From contig DAHVRS010000420.1 in the NCBI GenBank assembly GCA_027322375.1, positions 1 through 7,965 of the forward strand: a stretch of DNA of 7,965 nucleotides, given 5' to 3'. The notes beneath the pieces were generated by a model. The model did not search any database. It was given only the letters and a program-made list of their open reading frames with translations, and was not told the DNA's origin. Shown here piece by piece: positions 1 through 6,372 of this stretch; positions within the stretch are counted from its first letter, which is position 1; each line of letters begins with the position of its first letter. Both the position numbers and the translations under genes were made by a program. The DNA comes from Brachybacterium sp. Its GTDB lineage: Bacteria; Actinomycetota; Actinomycetes; Actinomycetales; Dermabacteraceae.

Positions 1-1364
1 CCTTCACCCCCGAGCAGATCGCCGCCGCGAGCGCCCTCATCGTCGCCGCGGACGTGAACATCTCCGGGCGCGAGCGCTTCGCCGGCCTGCCGCTCGTGGA
101 GCATCCCGTCAAGCGCGCGATCTCCCACGGCCCGCAGCTGATCGACGAGGCTCTCGCCGCCGCCGCGGACCCCGCCGCCCGCACTGTGCCCGCAGGCGGC
201 AGCACCGGCGAGGAGAAGACCTCCGCCTCCTCCCAGTCCTGGCCGCGCCGGATCCAGGGCGCCGTGATGACGGGCGTGTCCTACATGATCCCGTTCGTCG
301 CCGCAGGTGGTCTGCTCATGGCGCTCGGCTTCCTGATCGCCGGCTTCGACGTCGCCTTCGTCGCGCAGGACGTCGCGACCGGGTTCTCCCTCACCTCCCT
401 CCCGGGCCACCAGGAGTACGAGGGCGCGACCGGGATGCTGCAGACCGAGCGGGCGGAACTCGCCCTCTACCTCGGCGCGGTCCTGTTCACGCTGGGAAGC
501 CTCGGCATGAGCTTCCTCGTCGCTGCGCTGTCCGGCTACATCGCCTTCGGCCTCGCCGGCCGTCCCGGCATCGCCCCGGGCTTCATCGGCGGCGCCGTCT
601 CCGTGGCGGTGGGCGCCGGCTTCCTCGGCGGCCTCATCACCGGCCTGCTCGCGGGCCTGGTCGCGCTGTGGTTCACCACTCTGACCCCGCCGCGCTGGCT
701 GGCCGGACTCATGCCCGTCGTGATCATCCCGCTGGTGACCACCTTCGTGGTGGGCGGGCTGATGCTTCTGTTCCTGGGCCGTCCGCTCGCCGCGCTCATG
801 ACCGCCCTGCAGGACGGGCTGACCGGCATGTCCGGCTCCTCCGCCGTGCTGCTCGGCGTGATCATCGGCCTGATGATGTGCCTCGACCTGGGCGGGCCCG
901 TGAACAAGGCCGCCTACCTCTTCGCGACCGCAGGACTGTCCCAGGGCACCGAGGCCGCCTTCGAGATCATGGCCGCCGTGATGGCCGCGGGCATGGTGCC
1001 GCCGCTCGCGATGGCGCTGTCCACCCTGGTGCGCCGCCGCCTCTACTCCCCCGTGGAGCGGGAGAACGGCACCACCGCCTGGCTGCTCGGCGCCGCGTTC
1101 ATCTCCGAGGGCGCGATCCCCTTCGCCGCCGCGGACCCGCTGCGCGTCATCCCCTCGATGATGACCGGCGGCGCGGTGACCGGCGCGCTGATCATGGCGC
1201 TCGGCGTCGGCTCACAGGCCCCGCACGGCGGCATCTTCGTCGCCTTCGCGATCAACCCGGTCTGGGGCTTCGTCCTCGCCCTGTCGGTGGGCACCGTGGT
1301 CGCCGCCGCGATAGTCACCGGCCTCAAGGAACTCGCGGTGCGCCGCCAGGGCGCAGTCGCCTGA
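1..1364 (+). CDS. fruA: PTS fructose permease, EIIB C-terminal end plus EIIC (5' truncated by window)
   Basis: Membrane permease of the phosphoenolpyruvate sugar phosphotransferase system; EIIC carries fructose across the membrane and EIIB phosphorylates it to fructose 1-phosphate. The frame is open from position 3, so the gene begins upstream; the GTG at 54 lies inside the EIIB domain and is not a start. Residues coded by about 3-165 match the end of EIIB-Fru (IVAADVNISGRERFAG, PVKRAI). The phosphorylated EIIB Cys must lie upstream. A Ser/Glu/Ala-rich linker follows (about 165-240), then EIIC with several hydrophobic segments. Fru-family EIIC signatures are GRPGIAPGFIGG (about 558-593), DLGGPVNKAAY (885-917), SEGAIPFAAADPLRVIP (1104-1154) and APHGGIFV (about 1218-1241). 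There is no HPr fusion at the C-terminus. Whether an EIIA domain precedes EIIB cannot be seen. Mannose or another ketose as substrate is possible but less likely. A strong hairpin follows, so it probably ends its operon. Confidence 0.95.
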   Translation, partial: FTPEQIAAASALIVAADVNISGRERFAGLPLVEHPVKRAISHGPQLIDEALAAAADPAARTVPAGGSTGEEKTSASSQSWPRRIQGAVMTGVSYMIPFVAAGGLLMALGFLIAGFDVAFVAQDVATGFSLTSLPGHQEYEGATGMLQTERAELALYLGAVLFTLGSLGMSFLVAALSGYIAFGLAGRPGIAPGFIGGAVSVAVGAGFLGGLITGLLAGLVALWFTTLTPPRWLAGLMPVVIIPLVTTFVVGGLMLLFLGRPLAALMTALQDGLTGMSGSSAVLLGVIIGLMMCLDLGGPVNKAAYLFATAGLSQGTEAAFEIMAAVMAAGMVPPLAMALSTLVRRRLYSPVERENGTTAWLLGAAFISEGAIPFAAADPLRVIPSMMTGGAVTGALIMALGVGSQAPHGGIFVAFAINPVWGFVLALSVGTVVAAAIVTGLKELAVRRQGAVA

Positions 1365-1425
1365 CCCAGACCCCGCCGGGCGAGCCAGTCCGTCGGCTGA
1401 CGGGCCACGGCCCGGGCCCCATCGC

Positions 1426-1459
1426 ACGGAAGCGCCCCGCCTCGGCGGGGCGCTTCCGT
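1426..1459 (+). terminator. Strong GC hairpin after the PTS gene
   Basis: A perfect inverted repeat of 16 bp per arm (1426-1441 with 1444-1459) has only two bases formally at its centre, so in RNA the top pairs must open to form a loop. It starts 62 bp past the PTS stop codon. No T-run follows, as is common for actinobacterial terminators. Two smaller hairpins lie just before it: CCGTC/GACGG at 1390-1403 and CGGGC/GCCCG at 1401-1414. Termination is inferred from structure and position. Confidence 0.8.
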
Positions 1460-1464
1460 ATGCT
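1459..1464 (+). promoter_or_regulatory. Possible -10 box TATGCT for the YwaF-like gene
   Basis: TATGCT sits at the 3' edge of the terminator hairpin, 54 bp before the ATG at 1519. It would give a leader of about 45-48 nt that includes the GAGGAG ribosome-binding site. The -35 region would fall inside the hairpin stem and shows no match to TTGACA, so the call is weak. Confidence 0.3.
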
Positions 1465-1518
1465 CACCCCGTGCGCCCGCCCGGGCGCGCGGTCGCCGCA
1501 CCATGAGGAGCCCCCGCG

Positions 1519-2304
1519 ATGTCCCAGGACCTCCCCCTGCGCGCCGGCGACTCGATCGGGCACATGCCCGCCTATGGCACCGCCCACCTCCTCGCCCTCG
1601 CCCTGCTCGTCCTGCTGGGCGCGCTCCTCGTGCTCTGGGCCCGACGGGCGCAGCCAGAGCGGGTGGACCGTGCACTGCGCGTCTCCGGCTGGGTGCTGCT
1701 CGTGAACTCGCTCTTCTGGACAGCTTGGGGATTCATGCCCTGGGCATGGAACCTCGACGAGTCCCTGCCGCTGCACTACTCCGATGCACTGCGCTTCCTG
1801 GTGCCGATCGCGCTGATCACGCAGGCGCGCGGGGCGGTGGTGATCTGCTGGTTCTGGGGGCTGACGCTGAACCTCCAGTCCGTGCTCACCCCGGATGTGA
1901 ACTACTTCGTATGGGTGCCGCTGGAGTTCACCCAGTACTGGGTCGCTCACGGCGCCGGGGTGATGGCCCCGCTCGTGCTCTGCTGGGGACTCGGCTACCG
2001 GCCCACCTGGCGCGGCTACGGCGTGGCCTATGCGGCAACGGTCCTGTGGGCCGCGATCGCCGCGGCCGGCAATGCGCTGACCGGCGCGAACTACGGCTAT
2101 CTGAACCGCGCCCCGGCCGGCCCCTCGATCCTGGACCTGCTCGGGCCGTGGCCGCAGTACCTGCTGGTGGAGGCGCTGCTCATCGCGGCGGTGTGGGCGC
2201 TGATGACCCTGCCGTGGGTGCTCATCGATCGCCGCGCGGGCACGCCCCTGAGCGGCAGGGGCGGCCTCACGCGGCGACGTCAGCTGGCGAGCCGCGCCAC
2301 CTGA
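1519..2304 (+). CDS. TIGR02206/YwaF family (TMEM164-like) integral membrane protein
   Basis: A 261-residue polytopic membrane protein with about seven hydrophobic segments (near residues 22-41, 57-76, 91-101, 106-124, 146-160, 168-188 and 213-236) and a basic C-terminal tail. It fits the bacterial YwaF/TIGR02206 family, related to human TMEM164. Family marks are LPLHYSD (83-89), the segment WGLTLNLQSVLTPD (113-126), the HG pair (H144, G145), ANYGYL (190-195) and SILDLLGPWP (203-212). Most relatives have LPLHLC(D/S); here the Cys is Ser88. TMEM164 has been reported as a lipid acyltransferase using that Cys, but bacterial members have no settled function and none is assigned here. The ATG at 1519 has GAGGAG (1505-1510) eight bases upstream. 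It stands alone between the PTS terminator and the convergent GH92 gene, 30 bp away. Confidence 0.88.
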   Translation: MSQDLPLRAGDSIGHMPAYGTAHLLALALLVLLGALLVLWARRAQPERVDRALRVSGWVLLVNSLFWTAWGFMPWAWNLDESLPLHYSDALRFLVPIALITQARGAVVICWFWGLTLNLQSVLTPDVNYFVWVPLEFTQYWVAHGAGVMAPLVLCWGLGYRPTWRGYGVAYAATVLWAAIAAAGNALTGANYGYLNRAPAGPSILDLLGPWPQYLLVEALLIAAVWALMTLPWVLIDRRAGTPLSGRGGLTRRRQLASRAT

Positions 2305-2337
2305 CGGCTCACCCGCGCAGCGCCACCTGAACGCTCA
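2294..2337. repeat. 18-bp imperfect direct duplication across the convergent stop codons
   Basis: GCGCCACCTGACGGCTCA (2294-2311) recurs as GCGCCACCTGAACGCTCA (2320-2337), 16 of 18 identical with a 26-bp period. The first copy holds the stop of the YwaF-like gene (2302-2304) and the second holds the GH92 stop (2335-2337, minus strand). Small hairpins are superimposed: GAGCCG/CGGCTC at 2289-2310 and CCTGA/TCAGG at 2326-2339. These may help terminate both converging transcripts, but no T-tract is seen. Confidence 0.7.
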
Positions 2338-5300
2338 GGCGAGCAGCTCGATCTGCGCGAGGCGCAGCGGGCCCTGCGCGCTGGTCACCACGAGGCGGTG
2401 GTGGATGCACTCACGCGGCGAGGCGATCTGGAAGGGCATGGTCTGGCGGCGCCAGCGGAAGGACTGCGCCGAGCGCGCATCGAGCACCTCCCAGCTCTCG
2501 CCGTCCTCCGAGCCCTCGAGCCGCCAGGCGATCGGGTCCCCGCCCTCGGCCTCCGCGGAGGTGAGGGTGAGGAAGCGTGCCTGCTGCGGCTCGCCGAGCT
2601 CCGGCCACTCGATCACGGCGGAGGTGGTCTCGAACTGCGTCTCGGTGAGTGCGTCATCGTCGAGGAGCGGATCATCCGGGTCGGTGGCGAAGAGGTCGCG
2701 CAGCGGGCGCGGGCCGGACTTCACCGTGCTCAGCGAGGGCGGCGGCGCACCCCAGCCGCTCGGCTCCGCGCCGAGGACCATGTGGAGGCGTCCGCGCAGG
2801 TCCGTGTGGTCGATCCAGGCGTCGGTGTGCTCGGCGCCGTTCACCGTCATCGCGGTGATGACGTCGGCCTCCGCGGTGCTCGTCGCGATGCCGCTCGCCT
2901 CCGTGGTCCCGATCTCCGCAGTGCTGGTCTCCGAAGTGCTGGTCTCCGTGGTGATCGAGAAGGACTCCCCGCCCAGCGGGTGCACGATCGCGCGCGGGAA
3001 CAGCGGCGCGACGAGGTGGTAGCGGCCGGTCCCGAGCTGCAGCGGGTACAGGCCCAGCACCGTGAACAGCCACCAGGCGCTCATCTCGCCGTTGTCCTCG
3101 TCCCCGGGATAGCCCTGCCCGATCTGCTCGCCCACGAACAGGCGACGCTGCACCTCCCGCACCACGCGCGAGGCCTCCTCGGGAACGCCGGCATGGTGGA
3201 AGAGGAAGGGGATGTGGTGGGAGGGCTGATTGGACATGCCGAACTGGCCCATCCGCACCGCGCGTGCCTCGACCATCTCGTGGATGACATGGCCGTAGGT
3301 GCCCTTGAGGTCCGCCTTCTCGGGGGTCGCGAAGAACTCCTCGAGTCGGCCGCGCAGCATGTCGCGTCCGCCGTACAGCGCGGCGAGGCCCTCGCCGTCG
3401 TGCGGGACGTGGAAGGCGAAGTTCCAGCCGTCGGTCTCGGTGAAGTCCCCGCCCCACACGCGCGGGTCGAACTCCTCCGGGGACTGGGCGAAGCCGCCGT
3501 CGCGGCGTCGGCCCTGGAAGAACTCGATCGCCGGATCGAACAGGAGCAGGTAGTTCAGGCTCCGGGCCTTCAGATACGCAGCCTCCTCGCGCAGGCGGGC
3601 GGCGCGCTGGCCCTGTCCCTCGGCGTCCGCGGCCTCGGCGAGCAGCTCCGCCTGGGCGGCGAGGCCAGCATCGTTGATGTGCGCCTCGAGCGTCCAGGAC
3701 ACCGACTCGGGGGTGTCCGTGTCGACGTAGCCGGTGAACACGGCGCGGGAGTTGCCCTTGCGGCCCACCTCCGTGAGCGGCGGGGCGACGGTCGCGTTGC
3801 GCAGCCCGGACTCGTAGGCGGAGACCGGATCCGGCAGGGGGACGCCCTTGACCTGCAGATCCGCGAAGGCGATGTCGCTGCTGGTGCCGGTCATGCAGTC
3901 GGCATAGCCGGGCGAGGACCAGCGGGCGATCCACCCGCCCTCCCGGTACTGCTGGACGAAACCATCGGCGAGCTCCGCGGCGAGCTTCGGGTACAGCAGC
4001 GCATAGGCCGGCCAGGCGGTGCGGTAGGTGTCCCAGAAGCCGTTGTTGACGTGGAGGCGACCAGGCACCACCTGCGCGTTCGTGCGGGTGTCGCTCGCGG
4101 TGCCGCGCGGCGGCAGCACCGGGCTCGCATGGACCGGCTCGGGCCGCTCCAGCGTGCCCGCGTTCTCCCAGTGCGAGTTCGGGTAGAGGTTCAGGCGGTA
4201 GAGGTTGCCGTAGAGGGTGCGGCGCTGCGCCGGGGTTGCATCCGGCACCTCGAGGACCGCCAGGCGCTCCGCCCAGGCGGTGTGCGCGGCCGCGCGGACC
4301 TGCTCGAGGTCGCGTCCGGCGAGTTCCTGCGCGAAGGTGCGTCGCGCCTGCTCGAGGCCCAGGAAGCTCGTCACGAGGCGCACCGTGACCGACCTCGTGC
4401 CGGGCGCGAAGCGGAGCACCGTGCCGGGCGTTCCGCCGGTGGAGGCGGCGACGGACAGCGGCGCGGGATCCACCTCGGCGAGCACGAACATGCGCGTCGC
4501 GCCGTCAGCCCGGTGCTGGTCCGGGCCCGGGTCGATCCAGCCGTGGACCCGGCCGTCGAAGACGGCGCCAGCCGCGTCGAAGCGGGCGTGCTCGTCGGTG
4601 CCCTCGAGCAGGAGGTGGGCGGGCTCCTCCCCGGTGGGCAGGTCGATCTCGACCACGGCGCCATGATCGGTGGGGGCGAGCCGCATCGCCAGGTCCCCGT
4701 CGAGTGCGACCTCGTAGAGGTCCGGGCGGGCGGTCTCCGAGGCGTGGTCGAACCCGCGCTGGCGGCCCTCGGGGGTCGCGTCGGGCGCCTCGCCGAGCAG
4801 CGGCATGAGCATCAGCTGGAGGCGGTCGCCCATCCACGGACTCGGCTGGTGGGAGATGCCGAGACCCTGGAGGCGGGGACGGTTGTCCGCGCCGTTCCTG
4901 CGGTGGTACTCGTACACCCAGCGCCGGGTGCGCACGTCGGTCGCGGGGGTGAAGAAGGCGAAGCCGTTGGGCACCGCGGTCAGCGGGAGGGTGTTGCCGC
5001 GGGAGAAGTCGCCGGAGGCATAGGTGCCGCGCCGGGTGTCGACCCAGGCGACTGCATCCTCGAGCGGCGGGTCCGCAGGCAGTGGGCCCAGGTAGGGGCC
5101 ATCGATATAGCCGGTCAGCTCCGGGCAGGCAGGAGCGTGCTCGCCGTTCTCTGCGACGTCATCGACGACATCCGCGTCCTCGGGCACGGGCGCGTCGAGC
5201 ACCAGCAGCACCTCGGTGACGGTGCGGCCGGCGAGCGCGGTGAGATCCACCTGGACGTCGTTCCACTGGTCGGCGTAGAGGATCCTGCCCTCGCCGAGGC

Positions 5301-5625
5301 CGCGCGCGGTCGCGTCGGTGCCGTACTGGTCGCGGGGGTCGTGATCGGAGAGCCGGCTGCCGTCATCGAGCACGAGGTCGAGCGCGACATGGGTCGCGCC
5401 CCAGGTCTGCTCCTCGTCCAGCACGGGGAAGACGTACCAGCGCAGCACATCGCCCGGGGCGAGGGTGCGGCCCGCGATCCATTCCACGCCCTCGAGGGCG
5501 GGCAGCGGCGCCTCGGCGCGCTCCCCTGCCTCCCCGGTGAAGCGCAGTGCGGACGGGGCGAGGAAGCCTGCGCCATCCTTGCTGGTGGGCGAGCCGACGG
5601 GACCTCGGTCTGCGGTGACGATCAT
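2335..5625 (-). CDS. Family 92 glycoside hydrolase (GH92, alpha-mannosidase family)
   Basis: A 1096-residue enzyme of GH92, a calcium-dependent inverting exo-alpha-mannosidase family. Order of parts: an N-terminal beta-rich module (1-185); the GH92 N-terminal sandwich from about 190 (WVDTRRGTYASGD, RGNTLPLTAVPNGFAFFTP); a helical linker (about 440-480); the (alpha/alpha)6 catalytic domain with GFWDTYRT (529-536), TETDGWNFAFHVPHD (729-743), NQPSHH (799-804) and YPGDEDNGEMSAWW with D842 and D844; a pentapeptide repeat (about 890-919); and a discoidin-like (F5/8 type C) end (about 984-1096). E730 and D842/D844 sit where the family's general acid and base are expected. The usual NEPSHH is NQPSHH here (Q800). 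The start at 5625 (ATG) is chosen because a leaderless -10 box lies just upstream, recognisable sequence begins there, and longer versions would run into the divergent gene. No signal peptide is visible, so it is probably cytoplasmic. The linkage cleaved (alpha-1,2, -1,3, -1,6 or mannosyl-phosphate) cannot be told. Confidence 0.93.
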   Translation of the reverse strand: MIVTADRGPVGSPTSKDGAGFLAPSALRFTGEAGERAEAPLPALEGVEWIAGRTLAPGDVLRWYVFPVLDEEQTWGATHVALDLVLDDGSRLSDHDPRDQYGTDATARGLGEGRILYADQWNDVQVDLTALAGRTVTEVLLVLDAPVPEDADVVDDVAENGEHAPACPELTGYIDGPYLGPLPADPPLEDAVAWVDTRRGTYASGDFSRGNTLPLTAVPNGFAFFTPATDVRTRRWVYEYHRRNGADNRPRLQGLGISHQPSPWMGDRLQLMLMPLLGEAPDATPEGRQRGFDHASETARPDLYEVALDGDLAMRLAPTDHGAVVEIDLPTGEEPAHLLLEGTDEHARFDAAGAVFDGRVHGWIDPGPDQHRADGATRMFVLAEVDPAPLSVAASTGGTPGTVLRFAPGTRSVTVRLVTSFLGLEQARRTFAQELAGRDLEQVRAAAHTAWAERLAVLEVPDATPAQRRTLYGNLYRLNLYPNSHWENAGTLERPEPVHASPVLPPRGTASDTRTNAQVVPGRLHVNNGFWDTYRTAWPAYALLYPKLAAELADGFVQQYREGGWIARWSSPGYADCMTGTSSDIAFADLQVKGVPLPDPVSAYESGLRNATVAPPLTEVGRKGNSRAVFTGYVDTDTPESVSWTLEAHINDAGLAAQAELLAEAADAEGQGQRAARLREEAAYLKARSLNYLLLFDPAIEFFQGRRRDGGFAQSPEEFDPRVWGGDFTETDGWNFAFHVPHDGEGLAALYGGRDMLRGRLEEFFATPEKADLKGTYGHVIHEMVEARAVRMGQFGMSNQPSHHIPFLFHHAGVPEEASRVVREVQRRLFVGEQIGQGYPGDEDNGEMSAWWLFTVLGLYPLQLGTGRYHLVAPLFPRAIVHPLGGESFSITTETSTSETSTAEIGTTEASGIATSTAEADVITAMTVNGAEHTDAWIDHTDLRGRLHMVLGAEPSGWGAPPPSLSTVKSGPRPLRDLFATDPDDPLLDDDALTETQFETTSAVIEWPELGEPQQARFLTLTSAEAEGGDPIAWRLEGSEDGESWEVLDARSAQSFRWRRQTMPFQIASPRECIHHRLVVTSAQGPLRLAQIELLA
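2869..2958 (-). repeat. Six degenerate 15-bp tandem units inside the GH92 gene
   Basis: Plus-strand units begin at 2869, 2884, 2899, 2914, 2929 and 2944. The best pair, CTCCGCAGTGCTGGT (2914-2928) and CTCCGAAGTGCTGGT (2929-2943), differs at one base, while the unit at 2884 is poorly conserved. They code an in-frame five-residue repeat of the TETST/SETST/AEIGT type, at residues of about 890-919. The repeat lies between a beta strand ending FSIT and the family segment TMTVNG-like ITAMTVNG, where relatives have a short loop. Confidence 0.8.
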
Positions 5626-5632
5626 GCGCGCA

Positions 5633-5638
5633 AGGCTA
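5633..5638 (-). promoter_or_regulatory. -10 box TAGCCT of a leaderless promoter for the GH92 gene
   Basis: On the minus strand TAGCCT matches TANNNT and is followed by seven bases and then the ATG at 5625. The expected transcription start is at or beside the A of the ATG. There is no Shine-Dalgarno upstream, which supports a leaderless mRNA. The -35 region (near 5656-5662) is weak. Confidence 0.6.
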
Positions 5639-5654
5639 TCGAGCACGGCGAGGA

Positions 5655-5664
5655 GCGTGCACGC
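5655..5664. promoter_or_regulatory. Palindrome GCGTGCACGC, possible operator of the GH92 promoter
   Basis: A perfect 10-bp palindrome is centred about 34-35 bases upstream of the presumed GH92 transcription start, overlapping the expected -35 element. Position suits a repressor site, but the site is short, GC-rich and matches no operator I recognise. Confidence 0.25.
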
Positions 5665-5743
5665 GGCGCGCACAGTGCGGGCAGTGGGCCGACGGGGGAA
5701 TGGATGGGGAGTCCTCCCCCTCGCGGGCCGCGCCGAGGCGCGA

Positions 5744-5749
5744 CATACT
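5744..5749 (+). promoter_or_regulatory. Possible -10 box CATACT for the small membrane protein gene
   Basis: CATACT matches TATAAT at four of six positions and lies in the 171-bp divergent intergenic stretch, 47 bases before the ATG at 5797. It would give a leader of about 40 nt carrying the GGGAGAG ribosome-binding site. No good -35 is seen. Confidence 0.35.
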
Positions 5750-5796
5750 TCCCAGAGCCCCGCCGCACATCCTTCGCACGTTCCCCGGGAGAGATC

Positions 5797-6324
5797 ATGG
5801 TCCACGCCTCGCAGAGCTGGCACGGTCCGCAGGGCTCCCCGAGCCCGCACGGCCCGACGCCCCCGTCCTCCGGACGGGCCAAGCGTCCGCTATGGCACTG
5901 GCTCCTCCTCGCCGCCGTGACCGCCGGAGGGCTGCTCGTCGTCGCGATCGTGGGCGTGCTCATCGTCGTGCAGCTCCTGGGCCGCGGGGACCCGCAGGAC
6001 ACGCTCGATGACTTCTACACCTCCCTCGGCGAGCACGACTGCGAGCTGTTCATGGACTCCACCACCGAGGACTTCCGCGACTGGACGGGCTGGACCACCT
6101 GCGAGGTGTTCGACGAGCAGCTCGGGAACGTCTCCGCGGTCGATTACCGGATCGATGAGCGCATCAACCGCCGGGGCTACGCGATCTTCGAGGTGACCGA
6201 GACCTACTCCAAGAACGGGGAGACGATCGAGGTGCCGATGCGCTTCTATGTGCGGCGCATCGACGGGCAGTGGGACCTCGACGCCTTCGAGCAGGTCGAC
6301 CCGAGCGCCGACCCGATCATCTGA
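5797..6324 (+). CDS. Single-pass membrane protein with probable NTF2-like extracytoplasmic domain
   Basis: A 175-residue protein of unknown function. Residues 1-30 are a Pro/Ser/Gly-rich hydrophilic tail (SPSPHGPTPPSSG) ending in the basic RAKR. Residues 33-61 form one strong membrane segment. Residues 65-170 are acidic and lie outside if the basic tail is cytoplasmic. Their pattern is a helix with DTLDDFYTSLGEHDCELFMD, then alternating strands ending RFYVRRIDGQWDLDAFE, which resembles DUF4878/NTF2-like domains in actinobacterial anchored proteins. C82 and C102 are the only cysteines and could form a disulfide. There is no lipobox, so it is not a lipoprotein. GGGAGAG at 5787-5793 precedes the ATG. 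It is divergent from GH92 and convergent with tdk, so probably monocistronic. The NTF2-like assignment is inferred from pattern and does not give a ligand or partner. Confidence 0.82.
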   Translation: MVHASQSWHGPQGSPSPHGPTPPSSGRAKRPLWHWLLLAAVTAGGLLVVAIVGVLIVVQLLGRGDPQDTLDDFYTSLGEHDCELFMDSTTEDFRDWTGWTTCEVFDEQLGNVSAVDYRIDERINRRGYAIFEVTETYSKNGETIEVPMRFYVRRIDGQWDLDAFEQVDPSADPII

Positions 6325-6331
6325 GCCCCGC

Positions 6332-6372
6332 GCCTCAGCTCGTCTCCGCGCGGCGTCAGCTCGTCGCCGCGC
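6332..6372. repeat. 20-bp tandem duplication at the end of tdk
   Basis: The 20-bp stretch 6332-6351 recurs at 6353-6372 with 18 of 20 identities and a 21-bp period. The second copy holds the last codons and stop of tdk (6356-6358, minus strand). The 21-bp period keeps frame, so past the real stop the same frame reads a second ...TS-stop ending in the other copy. Confidence 0.75.
6348..6372. terminator. GC hairpin between convergent genes
   Basis: GCGCGGCG (6348-6355) pairs with CGCCGCGC (6365-6372), giving eight GC-only pairs around a nine-base loop containing the tdk stop codon. It starts 24 bp after the stop of the small membrane protein gene, so it suits termination of that transcript best. 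No T-run is present. Confidence 0.45.

Noticed and set aside
54..56. GTG as start of the PTS gene
   Set aside because: The frame is open upstream to position 3 and codes EIIB-like sequence there, so the GTG is an internal valine.
5706..5719. Small hairpin GGGGA-GTCC-TCCCC in the GH92/membrane protein intergenic region
   Set aside because: Five-bp arms in G- and C-rich sequence are expected by chance, and the position does not match either promoter element.
5626..5850. Upstream extension of the GH92 frame to an ATG at 5850
   Set aside because: It would overlap the start of the divergent gene, its residues are Arg/Pro-rich, and the leaderless -10 box fits the ATG at 5625. The stretch AACTLLAVLDSLA is too short and contains Asp, so it is not a convincing signal peptide.
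2398..6324. A 1308-codon open frame on the plus strand, antisense to GH92 and running in frame into the small membrane protein gene
   Set aside because: Its first 1133 residues are low-complexity Arg/Gly/Ala/Glu/His with no recognisable domain, as expected opposite a GC-rich gene. The real gene begins at the ATG at 5797, which has a ribosome-binding site.
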